Below are positions 1-10,211 of a stretch of 64,000 nt of DNA, piece by piece. The stretch's first letter is position 1. Every line of letters starts with the position of its first letter. The position numbers were made by a program, and so were the translations under genes. A model generated the notes under the pieces. That model had not been told where the DNA came from, made no database searches, and worked only from the letters and a program-made list of their open reading frames with translations. Source of the DNA: Bacteroidales bacterium (GTDB taxonomy: Bacteria; Bacteroidota; Bacteroidia; Bacteroidales; UBA932); NCBI GenBank assembly GCA_015060325.1, contig SUYQ01000011.1, forward strand, positions 1 to 64,000. Reading direction: 5' to 3'.

Positions 1-35
1 AGCGTAAACGCCTTCTTATTTTTGGATTATCACTC

Positions 36-61
36 ATTAGATGAAACCGTTTTCATCTAAT
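36..61. repeat. Perfect inverted repeat ATTAGATGAAA-CCGT-TTTCATCTAAT
   Basis: 11-bp arms with a 4-nt loop, read directly. Confidence 0.7.
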
Positions 62-92
62 TTATGTAAGTGTATGAATATAATCAAGTTAC

Positions 93-115
93 AACGGTTT
101 TACCAACCGTTTTTG
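93..115 (+). terminator. Hairpin AACGGTT-TTACC-AACCGTT followed by a T-run; terminator-like
   Basis: 7-bp stem followed by TTTT; the cognate gene would lie upstream or outside the window. Confidence 0.35.
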
Positions 116-205
116 TCAATTATATCCCTTATATACCCTTATATCTTGAAAGGGGTGCAAAAAAAAGAAACCCACTGAAAATCAGTGAGTTTCCTTGCTT
201 GAATG

Positions 206-279
206 TCGGGGTACTGTGACTCGAACACAGGACCCTCTGGTCCCAAACCAGATGCGCTAGCCAACTGCGCCACACCCCG
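206..279 (-). tRNA. tRNA-Pro (anticodon TGG)
   Basis: Reverse complement CGGGGTG..GCGCAGTTGGCTAGCGC..TCTGG-TTTGGGA-CCAGA..CTGTG-TTCGAGT-CACAG..TACCCCG-A folds as a complete cloverleaf; the anticodon loop TTTGGGA gives TGG. Confidence 0.95.
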
Positions 280-366
280 ATATCCCTCATTTGGGACTGC
301 AAATATACGGCGAAAAAATAAAAGTGCAAAACTTTTTTACAAAATTTTGCACTTTTATGGTTTTTA

Positions 367-611
367 GATCCCTCGACTCCGCTCGGGATGACAGGGAGGA
401 ATCCTATTTGTCTCCGGTCAGGATGACATAGAGAGGGTCCAAGAACATTTCAATCCACCCGTCAATTAGCCGTCCCTCCTCAGGATGACAGTCCGAGATG
501 CAGTCCACATCCTTCTAAGGAATTGGCCAGTCCCAGGATGACGACGGCAGCGGGTCGGTTGAGATCCCCGATCGCGTCGGGGATGACGGCAGCGCGTCGG
601 GGATGACGGGA
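367..611 (-). repeat. Degenerate array of dispersed palindromic repeats (GATCCC..GGGATGACA family)
   Basis: GATCCCTCGACTCCGCTCGGGATGACA at 367, then several CAGGATGACA tails, then a second head GATCCCCGATCGCGTCGGGGATGAC at 563 with one extra tail. Confidence 0.8.
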
Positions 612-616
612 GACGG

Positions 617-2443
617 TTAGTACCCGAGATTCTGGACGAGTTTCGGGTTGTTGTCGATGTAGGTCTGACGGATCGGCCACAGGTAGTTCTTCGGCTCGAA
701 GGAGCGGGTCATGAAGTTTCGCTGGGTGAAGAAGAAGGCATCGTCTGAGGTTGCCTTGACATTGAGACCCCTGATCGGATCCTTGAACACATCTTCGGCG
801 ATCAGCCAGCGGCGAAGGTCAGTGTAGCGTTTTCCCTCGTCAAGCAGCTCGATACGGCGCTCGCGACGGATCATCTCCCTCATCTGCTCCTGGGTGTAGG
901 AGCCGGTGTAGGCAGGTATGCCGGCTCTTTCACGGATAGCATTGAGGTAGGTCAATGCCTCTGCATGCCCTGCAGTACCATAGTACTCATTCATGGCCTC
1001 CGCATAACTGAGGTAGAATTCTCCTAGACGGAAGATGATTCCATGACGGTACGGGTGGTTCTGGTTTCCGATCTCCGTCGCCTGCGGATGCTGACGCTTG
1101 CGCATGAGGTAACCGCACTGAGGCGAGTCGTATGTAGGGCCGCCGTTAGCACCGCCATAAAGGAAGTCTACAAAACCTTCCAGTTGAGTCGAATACTCTC
1201 GATGCCAGAGGATAGACACATAGAAACGCGGTTCCCTGTTGCAGTACATGTTAGGGGTGCCGGCCTCTGTAACCAAGCCCTTGACCTCCTTTGAGTTCGA
1301 ACGGGTCCAGGCAGTATTCGGATAATGCACATCCTGAGTGCTGTATCCTTCTGCTACATATGTAGGATCCTCATCAATAGGAAGACCGTTACGTGTGAAG
1401 AACGCATCCACGAGATTCTGCGTTGCTCCATACGCACCGTTACCGTCTCCATAACCATGAGGAGCCATGTTCTGGTCCGCCTCGGCATAGTTGCAGTTGT
1501 TGTTGATGAAGATGAGCTCAGGGTTGTTCACGCCGGTCGCAAAATGGATGTTCATATATGAAAGGAACGGATCAAGGGTGCCGTCCTCGTTGTACTGCTT
1601 GTAGAGCGAGTACACTCCGAGGTCGAAGATATCCTTTATGGCGTCTGCTGCCCTCTTCCACTTTTCCTTGTCATAGGTCTGAGGGAAAAGAGGCGTTCCG
1701 TCCGCATTCCTCACGTCAGCATACATCTTGTTGCCGTTGAAAAGAGGACTGGCAGCAAGCATATGCACATGAGCACGCACGGCCAGAGCCATACCCTTGG
1801 TAGCCCTTCCATAGTCCTCGCTGACGCTGCCCACCTCAAGCGGAAGCTGTTCTGAAAGATCCAGAAGTTCAGCATCGAGCCACTCGACGATCTCCTCGAA
1901 AGGAGTGCGCTCAAGCATCAGTTCCTCGTACGTGGAGTCAATGTCATAATACTGGGTGACAAGAGGGAACGAGCCGTAGAACTCCAGCAGTTCTGCATAG
2001 TAGTAAGCAACCAGGAAACGTGCCTGGAGCTTCATGGAAGCCACATCCTCGGCAGTCTGCTCGGAACCGAGCGGCTTCGCCTTCTCCTGGAATATATACG
2101 AAGCGCGCACCGCCTTGTAGACATCTCCCCAAAGGTCGAAATAGTTGGAAGTCGCACTCCAGTTTCCTTTCATTGCAGATGCGGTCCACCAGCCGAATCC
2201 GGACCACTCCAAAGGAATCTGCACATCGTCGGTCAAGGTGTTAAGACCATATTTCATGTTCCAGCCCATGTACGGATCCGGAAGATAGCTGTAGATGTTG
2301 GCAAGCCATCCGTTGGTCTTCACCACATCGTTGAAGACCATGTCCTCGGTGATGAGGTCGTCAGGCTCCTGATCAAGATAGCCGCAGCCCGCAACGGAAG
2401 TGAGGGCAAATGCACATAATATTATATATAATGTCTTTCTCAT
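617..2443 (-). CDS. RagB/SusD-family nutrient-uptake outer membrane lipoprotein
   Basis: Lipobox SVAGCGYLDQEPDD, SusD-like C-terminal 'IRERAGIPAYTG..RRERRIELLDEGKRYTDLRRW', adjacent to SusC. Confidence 0.93.
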   Translation of the reverse strand: MRKTLYIILCAFALTSVAGCGYLDQEPDDLITEDMVFNDVVKTNGWLANIYSYLPDPYMGWNMKYGLNTLTDDVQIPLEWSGFGWWTASAMKGNWSATSNYFDLWGDVYKAVRASYIFQEKAKPLGSEQTAEDVASMKLQARFLVAYYYAELLEFYGSFPLVTQYYDIDSTYEELMLERTPFEEIVEWLDAELLDLSEQLPLEVGSVSEDYGRATKGMALAVRAHVHMLAASPLFNGNKMYADVRNADGTPLFPQTYDKEKWKRAADAIKDIFDLGVYSLYKQYNEDGTLDPFLSYMNIHFATGVNNPELIFINNNCNYAEADQNMAPHGYGDGNGAYGATQNLVDAFFTRNGLPIDEDPTYVAEGYSTQDVHYPNTAWTRSNSKEVKGLVTEAGTPNMYCNREPRFYVSILWHREYSTQLEGFVDFLYGGANGGPTYDSPQCGYLMRKRQHPQATEIGNQNHPYRHGIIFRLGEFYLSYAEAMNEYYGTAGHAEALTYLNAIRERAGIPAYTGSYTQEQMREMIRRERRIELLDEGKRYTDLRRWLIAEDVFKDPIRGLNVKATSDDAFFFTQRNFMTRSFEPKNYLWPIRQTYIDNNPKLVQNLGY

Positions 2444-2457
2444 AATAAGCCTGCTTT

Positions 2458-5400
2458 TTAGTTGAATGAAATGTCAAGACCCACTGAAACCACTCTTGAT
2501 ATAGGGTAAGCAGCGAAGCCGAAGCCTGCCAGCTCTGGATCCCAGAGGTCAAACTTAGAGAGTGTGAAAAGATTTGTACCCCTGACAAAGACGCGGAGAT
2601 TGTTTACCACCCTGTCCTTGCCTGTACCCTTTCTCAGGAATGTATATCCCATCTCGAAGTTCTTCAGACGCATGAAGGATCCGTCCTTGAGCCACCAGCT
2701 CGAAGACTGGCTGTTGTTCTCGTTCACGCCGAGAGAAAGTCTAGGCCAGAATACATCCTGAGAAGGATTTTCAGGAGTCCACCTGTCGTCGACATTGGAA
2801 AGGATGTTGGCAACAGCACCTGATCCGGCACCCGGAATATAATACTGGTTGCGGGCATCGTCATAGTCGCCTCCTACCACGAAATCTGTCAAGGCGACAC
2901 CCTGGAAGAGGGCGCTGATATCAAATCCCTTGTGGCGGAACGAGAATCCGAATCCGTACACGATCTCAGGAACAGAAGATCCGCCGATGGCAGTAACGTC
3001 TTCCTCATTGATCTTTCCGTCCTGGGTAAGGTCGGCATACTTGATGTCACCAGGTCTCACCTTGCCCCACGAAGGGACAGGAAGTCCCGGCTTCAGGGTT
3101 CCTGTTGCAGGATCAAGGAAATCGTTGTCCGTATAGAGTCCGAGTGACTCCAGACCGTAGTTCTGGTTGATGCTGTTACCCGTGCGGGCACGTGTGGTTC
3201 CTACTACTCCTGCGGCCTCATCATACTCAAGAATGGTATTATGTGCATAGGTGAAGTTGGCCATCACAGACAGGTAGGTATCACGCGAGAATGCCTTGTT
3301 GAAGGTCAGGGACGCGTCCACTCCCCTGTTGAACACCTTGCCATAGTTGGCATAAGGGGCATTCTGGAAACCGGACGTCTCAGGGAAGATCTTCCTCTGC
3401 ATGAAGATGTCCTTACGGACCTCCGTGAAGTAGTCCACAGTGAGGTTCAAGGCATCGAAGAGACCGAGGTCGAAACCGATGTTGGTCTTGGTCGCAGTCT
3501 CCCATGTAAGGTCCGGAACACCGAACTGGTCCTCAGCCACTCCCGGATAAGAGACGCTGTTGTTATCTCCGAAACTGTGTCCGCCAGCTGAGCCGTTGAT
3601 CGTCGTCAGATAACCGAAACGGCGACCGCCAGATATCTGGTCGTTACCGGCGATACCCATGGATCCTCGGATACGGAGCTGGTTAACGATATGTTTCACG
3701 CCTTGCATCCAAGGCTCATTGGAAACCATCCATCCGATTGCTCCCGAAGGGAAGAATCCGTAGCGGTACTTCTTGGCGAAGTTCTCGGAACCGTTGTATC
3801 CGAAGTTGAACTCTGCGAAGTAGCGGTTGTCGTAGTCATACGCCAGACGGCCTGCAAGGCCGGCATGTCGGTATGGGAACGAGTAGATCGCCGATGATGC
3901 ATTCTGATCCACATAGCTGCGCATGTTCCATACGAGAAGGGCATCCACGCTATGCTTGTCTGCAAATGTCCTGTTATATGACACCGGCACCTCAAAATAT
4001 GTGCTCCTGCTGCCGCCGAATGACTTCGAGAAGCCGAGGAACTCGTCTCCTGTAGAGACGATTTCCATCAGGAGTTCGCCGTTATCATCACGTCCGGTAG
4101 CATAATAATAGGTCGGTCTTCTGGTGCGCTCCGACCAATAGTCCTGATATACGTCGAACGAGAATGTAACCTTTGCATGGAGACCCTGGAGAGGCTCCCA
4201 GAGCATTCCGAAATCCTGGTCGAGAGTAGCCACGCTCTGGAGCTGGGACTTGTAGTTGTCCTTGTATCCGGTCTGGGTCGCCATCACATATGGATTGGCA
4301 CGGTTGGACTGGATAGGGAACTTTCCGTTTGAATACACAGCCGGATGTACGATAGGCGGAATCTCGAGGGCATACTGAAGGATGCTGCTTACATTCGATC
4401 CCGGGGCGTGACGGTCCTGCATATATCCTCCGAGGCTGAATGTGAAGAGCGTAGACTTGGTTATGTTCAGGTCTATGTTGCTTCTCACATTATATTTCGT
4501 GAGCTTAAGCTCCGAGTCGAAGGCTGCGGTAGGGTCGGTCGATATTATTCCGGATTCATTATATACTCCGAGGATGAAACGGTAGCGAAGAAGTTCGGTA
4601 CCTCCGCTGACATCGGCGCTGATATGTGCGTTTGTAGCAAAGTCGTTGGTCACAAGGTCAAGCCAGTCGGTCGACGGAAAAAGGTCGGGATCGACGCCGT
4701 CACGTGTGTTTTTGATCTGAGTCGCAGAGAACTGCTCTCCCATTCCTGAAAGCGCAGCAGCTGCATTGATCACTTCCATATGCTTTGCTCCGTCAACAAA
4801 GTCCGCGATTCTTACAGGAGTGGTGACTCCATAGTCGGCCTTGATGTTGACCTTTGCCTTGCCTACGGATCCTCGTTTGGTCTTGATGAGGATGGCACCA
4901 TTGGCTCCACGTACACCGTAAATGGCGGTCGCAGATGCGTCCTTGAGCACTGAGAACGACTCTATCTCCTCAGGTGAGAGCTGGTCGAGCGAACGCTCGA
5001 CGCCGTCGACGATCACGAGAGGGTTGGAGCTCGCTCCGAATGTGTTGATTCCGCGGATCCAGAAGTCGGAAGCATCGTAGCCGGGCTCACCGGAACGCTG
5101 CACTCCGATCACACCGGCAATCTGTCCGGCAAGAGCATTTGAAATATTTGCCGTCTGGTTGGTGGCAAGAGCATCCGGCGCTATCGAAGCGATGGCACCG
5201 ATGACGCTTTCCTTCTTCTGCGTACCGAATCCGACGAGCACGGCTTCTTCCAGAACGGTATCAGTCTTCATCCGGATGAGCAGCTCTGTGCGCCCGTCAA
5301 GGACCACCTTCTCGTCCTGATATCCTATTCCTGTCACGGTAAGGACATCTCCTTCAGGAACAGTAATATAGAAAAGACCGTCTTCATTGGTGATGGTTCC

Positions 5401-5574
5401 GTTGGATCCGTCAGATGATATGACTGCGATGCCGATGATCGGCACGCCGGCTTCATCTATGATCTTTCCCGAAACCTTTACATTGCCGGGGCCATCCGCA
5501 GCCGTAGCGGCAAATGTACCGGCAAATGTCAATATCGCAGCTGCGAAAGCAGCCAGATAATGTCTGATAGTCAT
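2458..5574 (-). CDS. SusC/RagA-family TonB-linked outer membrane protein (no STN domain)
   Basis: Carboxypeptidase-regulatory-like N-terminus (VSGKIIDEAGVPIIG), TonB plug 'SVLKDASATAIYGVRGANGAILIKTKRG', long beta-barrel. Confidence 0.95.
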   Translation of the reverse strand: MTIRHYLAAFAAAILTFAGTFAATAADGPGNVKVSGKIIDEAGVPIIGIAVISSDGSNGTITNEDGLFYITVPEGDVLTVTGIGYQDEKVVLDGRTELLIRMKTDTVLEEAVLVGFGTQKKESVIGAIASIAPDALATNQTANISNALAGQIAGVIGVQRSGEPGYDASDFWIRGINTFGASSNPLVIVDGVERSLDQLSPEEIESFSVLKDASATAIYGVRGANGAILIKTKRGSVGKAKVNIKADYGVTTPVRIADFVDGAKHMEVINAAAALSGMGEQFSATQIKNTRDGVDPDLFPSTDWLDLVTNDFATNAHISADVSGGTELLRYRFILGVYNESGIISTDPTAAFDSELKLTKYNVRSNIDLNITKSTLFTFSLGGYMQDRHAPGSNVSSILQYALEIPPIVHPAVYSNGKFPIQSNRANPYVMATQTGYKDNYKSQLQSVATLDQDFGMLWEPLQGLHAKVTFSFDVYQDYWSERTRRPTYYYATGRDDNGELLMEIVSTGDEFLGFSKSFGGSRSTYFEVPVSYNRTFADKHSVDALLVWNMRSYVDQNASSAIYSFPYRHAGLAGRLAYDYDNRYFAEFNFGYNGSENFAKKYRYGFFPSGAIGWMVSNEPWMQGVKHIVNQLRIRGSMGIAGNDQISGGRRFGYLTTINGSAGGHSFGDNNSVSYPGVAEDQFGVPDLTWETATKTNIGFDLGLFDALNLTVDYFTEVRKDIFMQRKIFPETSGFQNAPYANYGKVFNRGVDASLTFNKAFSRDTYLSVMANFTYAHNTILEYDEAAGVVGTTRARTGNSINQNYGLESLGLYTDNDFLDPATGTLKPGLPVPSWGKVRPGDIKYADLTQDGKINEEDVTAIGGSSVPEIVYGFGFSFRHKGFDISALFQGVALTDFVVGGDYDDARNQYYIPGAGSGAVANILSNVDDRWTPENPSQDVFWPRLSLGVNENNSQSSSWWLKDGSFMRLKNFEMGYTFLRKGTGKDRVVNNLRVFVRGTNLFTLSKFDLWDPELAGFGFAAYPISRVVSVGLDISFN

Positions 5575-5582
5575 AGGGTTGG

Positions 5583-7601
5583 TTATTTAGTTTCTTTATA
5601 ATCAGGGTTTTCCACTCTGAATGTCTGTTTATCGACTCCCACACCTGTCACAGTGAGTGACTTCCAGTGCGACGGAAGTCGTGTCGGAAGCTGGACTATG
5701 CCTTTATCCGTAATGTCCACTCCGGCAAATCCGAAGATGACGCTCTGCAGGATACCTCCAAGTCCCGTTGCAAAGGACACGCGGGAATTGTTTGCATTCT
5801 CAGAAAGGACTCCGAAAGGAGGCCTGAGCTTGTCTGTATAGCTCTTCTTGAACACCTTGAACGCTGTTTCCGGATCGCCGAGACGGGCATGCAGCACTGC
5901 GATTATCGCGTTGCTCATGGCCGGGCCGTTAGGATCGATCCTGTCGAAATAGTAGTTGATGTCACGAAGAGTCTGCTGCGGATCTGTCACTACGCCAAGA
6001 GGATATGCAAGCATGTTCACGTCGGTCTGCTTGATAAGCTGTCCTTCATAACCGGTATATTCCATGGTGACGCCGTCAGCATCGTATGTGAACACGAGAT
6101 TGTCGGAAATCTCCATCCATCGAGGGTCCACAGGGTTGCCAAGAACCATGGCAGCCTTTGTCACATCGCGCAGGACGCGCTTGGCAGCACCGTTGGTGAA
6201 CGCATTGTCATCGACATTCTCGGCATATTCGTCCGCTCCGACCACGTTGATGATGGAGTAGCTTCCGTCGTCGTTCTTATGTACACGGCTTACCCAGAAA
6301 TCAGCGACGGCCTTGAGCACAGGCCATGCTGTCTCCTCGAGCCATTCCACGTCTCCTGTCACGCAGTAGTACTGCCACATTGCAATGCCCACATCTGCTG
6401 TGATATGGTGCTCATATGTACCTGTCAGGGCCCATACAGGGGTACATTCCTCGCCTGAAGTGTCGGCCTCCCAAGGGTACTGCGCACCCTTGTAGCCATG
6501 GTTCAGCGCATTCTGACGGGCCTGCGGAAGGCAATTCGCGCGATAGTCCATGAGCGAGCGTCCGGCCTCCGGATTCATGACCAGGATCGGCGGATACATC
6601 CATAGTTCCGTATCCCAGAAATAGTGACCGTTATATCCTTCGCTTGACGAAAGCCCCATAGGAGCTATGCCCACAGGGCAGTTGTCGCGGGTTATCGAAT
6701 AAAGCTGATAGAGGGCATGACGGATGTCGAGCTGACTTTCAGGATCTCCTTCAATGATGACATCTCCCTGCCACAGTTCTTCCCAGGCAACATAGTGCTG
6801 GCTGAGCAGATAATCTATGCTGGACTTGTATGCAAAAGTGGCGAAGCGCTTGGATTCATTTACAGGGTCCTTGAAGTCCTGGGTCGAGCATACTGCTCCG
6901 ACAAGTGCAAAGCGATAGGTCTCCCCTTTCTTCAATCGTACCGAGAACCACATTCCGTCGCGTCCCTTGGCATTGATCCTGCGCACCTGAGGTTCCTCTC
7001 CGTCGAACATGAACATGGACGACGAGCTCACGCGGTGCATCTTCGTACGGGTCGCGGCATTCAGCTGGTAGACCAGCTGCGCGCCCTCGCCGAAGCTCGC
7101 CTGCGGGTCGCTCATCTCCTCCGGAAGCCCGTAGACGTTCTCCACTTTGAGGGTGATGTCCTTTTCCGGAGTCACCTCGACCAACGACATCGCGTTATAC
7201 GGCAGATGTCTCAACGCCATCACTGTATAGCGGAACGACGCCTTGTCCTTGAGCGTGACATTGGTGGTCAGCTGGGCCTTGCGCATGTCGAAGACCTGGC
7301 TCCATCCAGAGAAATCCTTGTCCTCTACCTTCTTGCCGTCCACAGTCAGCTCCATGTTCAGGAAGACAGGACCGCGAGCCACGCGGCTCACTCCGTTCCA
7401 GCCTTCCTTGTCGAAGACACCGGCGAGAACTATCTCGCGGGCGGCGAACGGCCTGTCGTCGGTCACGACGCCAAGGCGGCCGTTCGCCATGGTCGCGCCG
7501 TTATAGTCCCTGCGGGACGTCGCTTCCATAACCCAGCCATCCTGAGCCATTGCCGGAACGGCAAGGCTCAGGATGGCGAGGATTGACATGATTTTCCTCA
7601 T
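5583..7601 (-). CDS. Glycoside hydrolase family 65-like protein (trehalase/PGGHG-like)
   Basis: Signal peptide; motifs 'GYNGHYFWDTELWMYPPILVMNPEAGRSLMDYR' and 'YKGAQYPWEADTSGEECTP' resemble GH65 (alpha/alpha)6-barrel proteins. Confidence 0.8.
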   Translation of the reverse strand: MRKIMSILAILSLAVPAMAQDGWVMEATSRRDYNGATMANGRLGVVTDDRPFAAREIVLAGVFDKEGWNGVSRVARGPVFLNMELTVDGKKVEDKDFSGWSQVFDMRKAQLTTNVTLKDKASFRYTVMALRHLPYNAMSLVEVTPEKDITLKVENVYGLPEEMSDPQASFGEGAQLVYQLNAATRTKMHRVSSSSMFMFDGEEPQVRRINAKGRDGMWFSVRLKKGETYRFALVGAVCSTQDFKDPVNESKRFATFAYKSSIDYLLSQHYVAWEELWQGDVIIEGDPESQLDIRHALYQLYSITRDNCPVGIAPMGLSSSEGYNGHYFWDTELWMYPPILVMNPEAGRSLMDYRANCLPQARQNALNHGYKGAQYPWEADTSGEECTPVWALTGTYEHHITADVGIAMWQYYCVTGDVEWLEETAWPVLKAVADFWVSRVHKNDDGSYSIINVVGADEYAENVDDNAFTNGAAKRVLRDVTKAAMVLGNPVDPRWMEISDNLVFTYDADGVTMEYTGYEGQLIKQTDVNMLAYPLGVVTDPQQTLRDINYYFDRIDPNGPAMSNAIIAVLHARLGDPETAFKVFKKSYTDKLRPPFGVLSENANNSRVSFATGLGGILQSVIFGFAGVDITDKGIVQLPTRLPSHWKSLTVTGVGVDKQTFRVENPDYKETK

Positions 7602-7607
7602 ATGGGA

Positions 7608-9020
7608 TTACATAAGGTTCTGAGCAGTAACGTCTTCTGCAGTAACCACGATACCCTGTGGGTTGGTCACGTCGAATGTGAAGCGGATAACGACACCTTC
7701 CTCCGGATACTTGATGGCATTAGGGTCGGTAGGGCTCATACCCTGCTGGAAGTTTCCGTTGCCGACAAGGACATTCGAATAGATGTTTGTAAGACCGTTA
7801 AGGTTGGTCTTTGTCATGTCGTACTGAGTACCATAGATGTCACCCCAGTTGAGCTTGGTGCAGAAGAACTTGTACTGGGCCATGTTGTATACGCGGAGCG
7901 TGATCTGATACTTATAGTCATCGATCTTGGCCATGCAGTAGCCGTCAAATGTCTCCCAGTCCGACCACGCGCGTCCATCACGGACATTGCGCTGATCAGG
8001 CTTTCCGAAGTTGTAGTTTCCGAGGCACCAGATCGCCTCGTTTACTGTAATGTTGCCGGAATCATCCCATCCGAATGTTGCAAGATCTCCGTTTGCAGAA
8101 AGCCTCTCCGTGCGAAGCGAGCCCCAGTCTGCCTGGTTGGTGAGCCTGTACTTGCCACCCTCTGCGCGGAATGTATATGTTCCGTCACCGTTGTTGTCGA
8201 AGAAGTCAACGTCAATCCAGAGATCGCCTGCTCCCTTGAAGCCAACAAGCTGGCCCTTCTTGAAATCAACCTCTATTGTTCCGGGATATGCAGGGTCTGT
8301 TGTTGCAGGAACCTCAACCCACATGGCCTCAAGCGGATATTTCACTGCAAATGAAACGACATCGAATGAGATTGTTCCCTGAGGGACAGCCTCACTATAG
8401 CTGTAGAGATCCATGTCAGCTGAGTTGCCGAACTCTACATTGTCCACACTGCTTCCGCCGAAGACATACTTTGCTCCGGCTGCATCCACAGCCTCGAAGT
8501 GACCGGAAAGTGATGCAGGGAGTGCTCCCGTATATGACCATTTGTTCTCCTCGAGCGGAGAAGCTGCATCTGACTTGAAGAGTTCAAACTTGTCAGCGCC
8601 TGCAACAAACTCCACTTTCTCGAACTCAGGATGTGCAAGGCTGATCTTGACAGTCTTTTCAGCACGGTCGCTCTTGCCTGTAGCCACGAACATCACGTCA
8701 TACTCACCGTCAGCGATGTTCTTGGTGTATGGAATCTGAAGTCCTCCGTTGATTGCGTCAGGAGAATACGAAGACACTTCGCTGATCCTGATTGTCTCGC
8801 TTGCGAGCTGCTTGCCATCCTTGATGAGGGCAGCTGTCACGCTGGTCACGTCTGCCGTTGCCGGAACTCCGACAACGAATGCCACGTTCTCACCGAATAC
8901 TGCACTCTCAGCAATAGTGCTGTTGAGGATCTCGAGTTTTGCGGCCTCCGGAGTCTTTTCGCATGATGCTGCGAAAGCGACACATGCCGCAGCAAGAAGA
9001 TAATTGATTATTCTTTTCAT
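7608..9020 (-). CDS. SusE/SusF-position outer membrane glycan-binding lipoprotein
   Basis: Lipobox AFAASCEKTPE, Ig-like N-terminus, location next to SusCD/GH65; family assignment is inferred. Confidence 0.6.
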   Translation of the reverse strand: MKRIINYLLAAACVAFAASCEKTPEAAKLEILNSTIAESAVFGENVAFVVGVPATADVTSVTAALIKDGKQLASETIRISEVSSYSPDAINGGLQIPYTKNIADGEYDVMFVATGKSDRAEKTVKISLAHPEFEKVEFVAGADKFELFKSDAASPLEENKWSYTGALPASLSGHFEAVDAAGAKYVFGGSSVDNVEFGNSADMDLYSYSEAVPQGTISFDVVSFAVKYPLEAMWVEVPATTDPAYPGTIEVDFKKGQLVGFKGAGDLWIDVDFFDNNGDGTYTFRAEGGKYRLTNQADWGSLRTERLSANGDLATFGWDDSGNITVNEAIWCLGNYNFGKPDQRNVRDGRAWSDWETFDGYCMAKIDDYKYQITLRVYNMAQYKFFCTKLNWGDIYGTQYDMTKTNLNGLTNIYSNVLVGNGNFQQGMSPTDPNAIKYPEEGVVIRFTFDVTNPQGIVVTAEDVTAQNLM

Positions 9021-9050
9021 AGCAATAATATGTGATTACTTTATATCTGC

Positions 9051-9081
9051 GAAAGCCCATAGCTTTCGGCTACGGGCTTTC
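9051..9081 (-). terminator. Hairpin GAAAGCCCATAG-CTTTCGG-CTACGGGCTTTC between mdh and the SusE-position gene
   Basis: 12-bp near-perfect stem; no convincing U-run on the minus strand. Confidence 0.45.
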
Positions 9082-9100
9082 TTATTATAAATCTTATCGG

Positions 9101-10087
9101 TTAGAGGTTTGGATTCAAGGTCTTCCACTCTGATACCGGCGGAATGATGCCGAGGTTGATGATCTCGTCACGCATAACCTGGAGGTGTGCGTATGATGCA
9201 TCAAGAGCAGCGATCTCCTCTGGAGTACCTGTCACCTCACCGAAGTGAACGCCAGTTGCGTCGATGACTGTAGGCATTGCCATGAGAACGTTCTGATACT
9301 TCTCTGTGTTCACATAGCATCCTGCTGGCCAGTGGAACTCAGCACCGCCCATTGCAGCCTGAATCATGAGAACTGACTGATAAGCAGGGCTCTGGAATGA
9401 CGAGCGTCCACGGAGCTTGATGATGTTCGAGCCGCCCTGGATGGTAGCGTGCTTGATCTCAGCCCACTTGTCCTCAGGAATGTTGAACTCTGCGAGAGGC
9501 TTGCCGTCAACAGTGATCTTTGATGCGAACACTGCCATTGCCTCACCATGACCGCCATAAGTGCGTGCGTTCTCTACCTTGTACTGAGGTACGCCGAGCT
9601 CCTTAGCGATTGCTGACTGGAGACGAGTTGAGTCGAGAGCAGCGAGTGAAGTAAGCTGGCTTGGCTTGAGACCTGAACGGATGAGAGCTGTGAGAGCTGT
9701 CACGTCAGCAGGGTTGAAGATAACAACCACGTGGTTTACGTCAGGGCAATACTTCTTGATGTTGTCACCGAATTCTGCAGCGATCTGGCAGTTGCCCTTG
9801 AGGAGGTCCTCACGTGTCATGCCCTCCTTACGAGGAGCACCGCCTGAAGAGATGATATACTTTGCACCTGTGAAGGCTACTTCAGGATCAGTTGTCCATG
9901 TGATGTTTGCACCCTCGAATGCGCAATGGTAAAGTTCCTCTGCAACACCGTTTACGCCTGGTCCATAAATGTCATAAAGGCAGATGTTTGGAGTGAGGCC
10001 GAGCATGAGAGCTGTCTGAGCCATGTTTGATCCGATAGCGCCACCGGCACCTACGATCACGAGCTTGTCGTTAGTCAAAAAATTCAT
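9101..10087 (-). CDS. mdh: Malate dehydrogenase
   Basis: Rossmann 'LVIVGAGGAIGSNMAQTALMLG', 'VFNPADVTALTALI', 'LDSTRLQSAIAKELGV', 'RTYGGHGEAMAVF'. Confidence 0.9.
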   Translation of the reverse strand: MNFLTNDKLVIVGAGGAIGSNMAQTALMLGLTPNICLYDIYGPGVNGVAEELYHCAFEGANITWTTDPEVAFTGAKYIISSGGAPRKEGMTREDLLKGNCQIAAEFGDNIKKYCPDVNHVVVIFNPADVTALTALIRSGLKPSQLTSLAALDSTRLQSAIAKELGVPQYKVENARTYGGHGEAMAVFASKITVDGKPLAEFNIPEDKWAEIKHATIQGGSNIIKLRGRSSFQSPAYQSVLMIQAAMGGAEFHWPAGCYVNTEKYQNVLMAMPTVIDATGVHFGEVTGTPEEIAALDASYAHLQVMRDEIINLGIIPPVSEWKTLNPNL

Positions 10088-10203
10088 AATATTTTAATTT
10101 GTTAGCATTATTTTCAAAACTTGGCAAATATAGTAAATAATACGGTATTACGGTTTAAATTCGTTATTTTAAAGATATAATTTTCAGATATCAAAACATT
10201 TAG

Positions 10204-10211
10204 TATCTTTG
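10204..10211 (+). promoter_or_regulatory. Bacteroidetes -7 element TATCTTTG
   Basis: Matches TAnnTTTG upstream of the PPTase transcription unit; the -33 element is weak. Confidence 0.45.

Noticed and set aside
5667-7586. Long plus-strand ORFs (263 aa and 289 aa)
   Set aside because: Antisense to the GH65-like gene, no recognisable domain or start signals.
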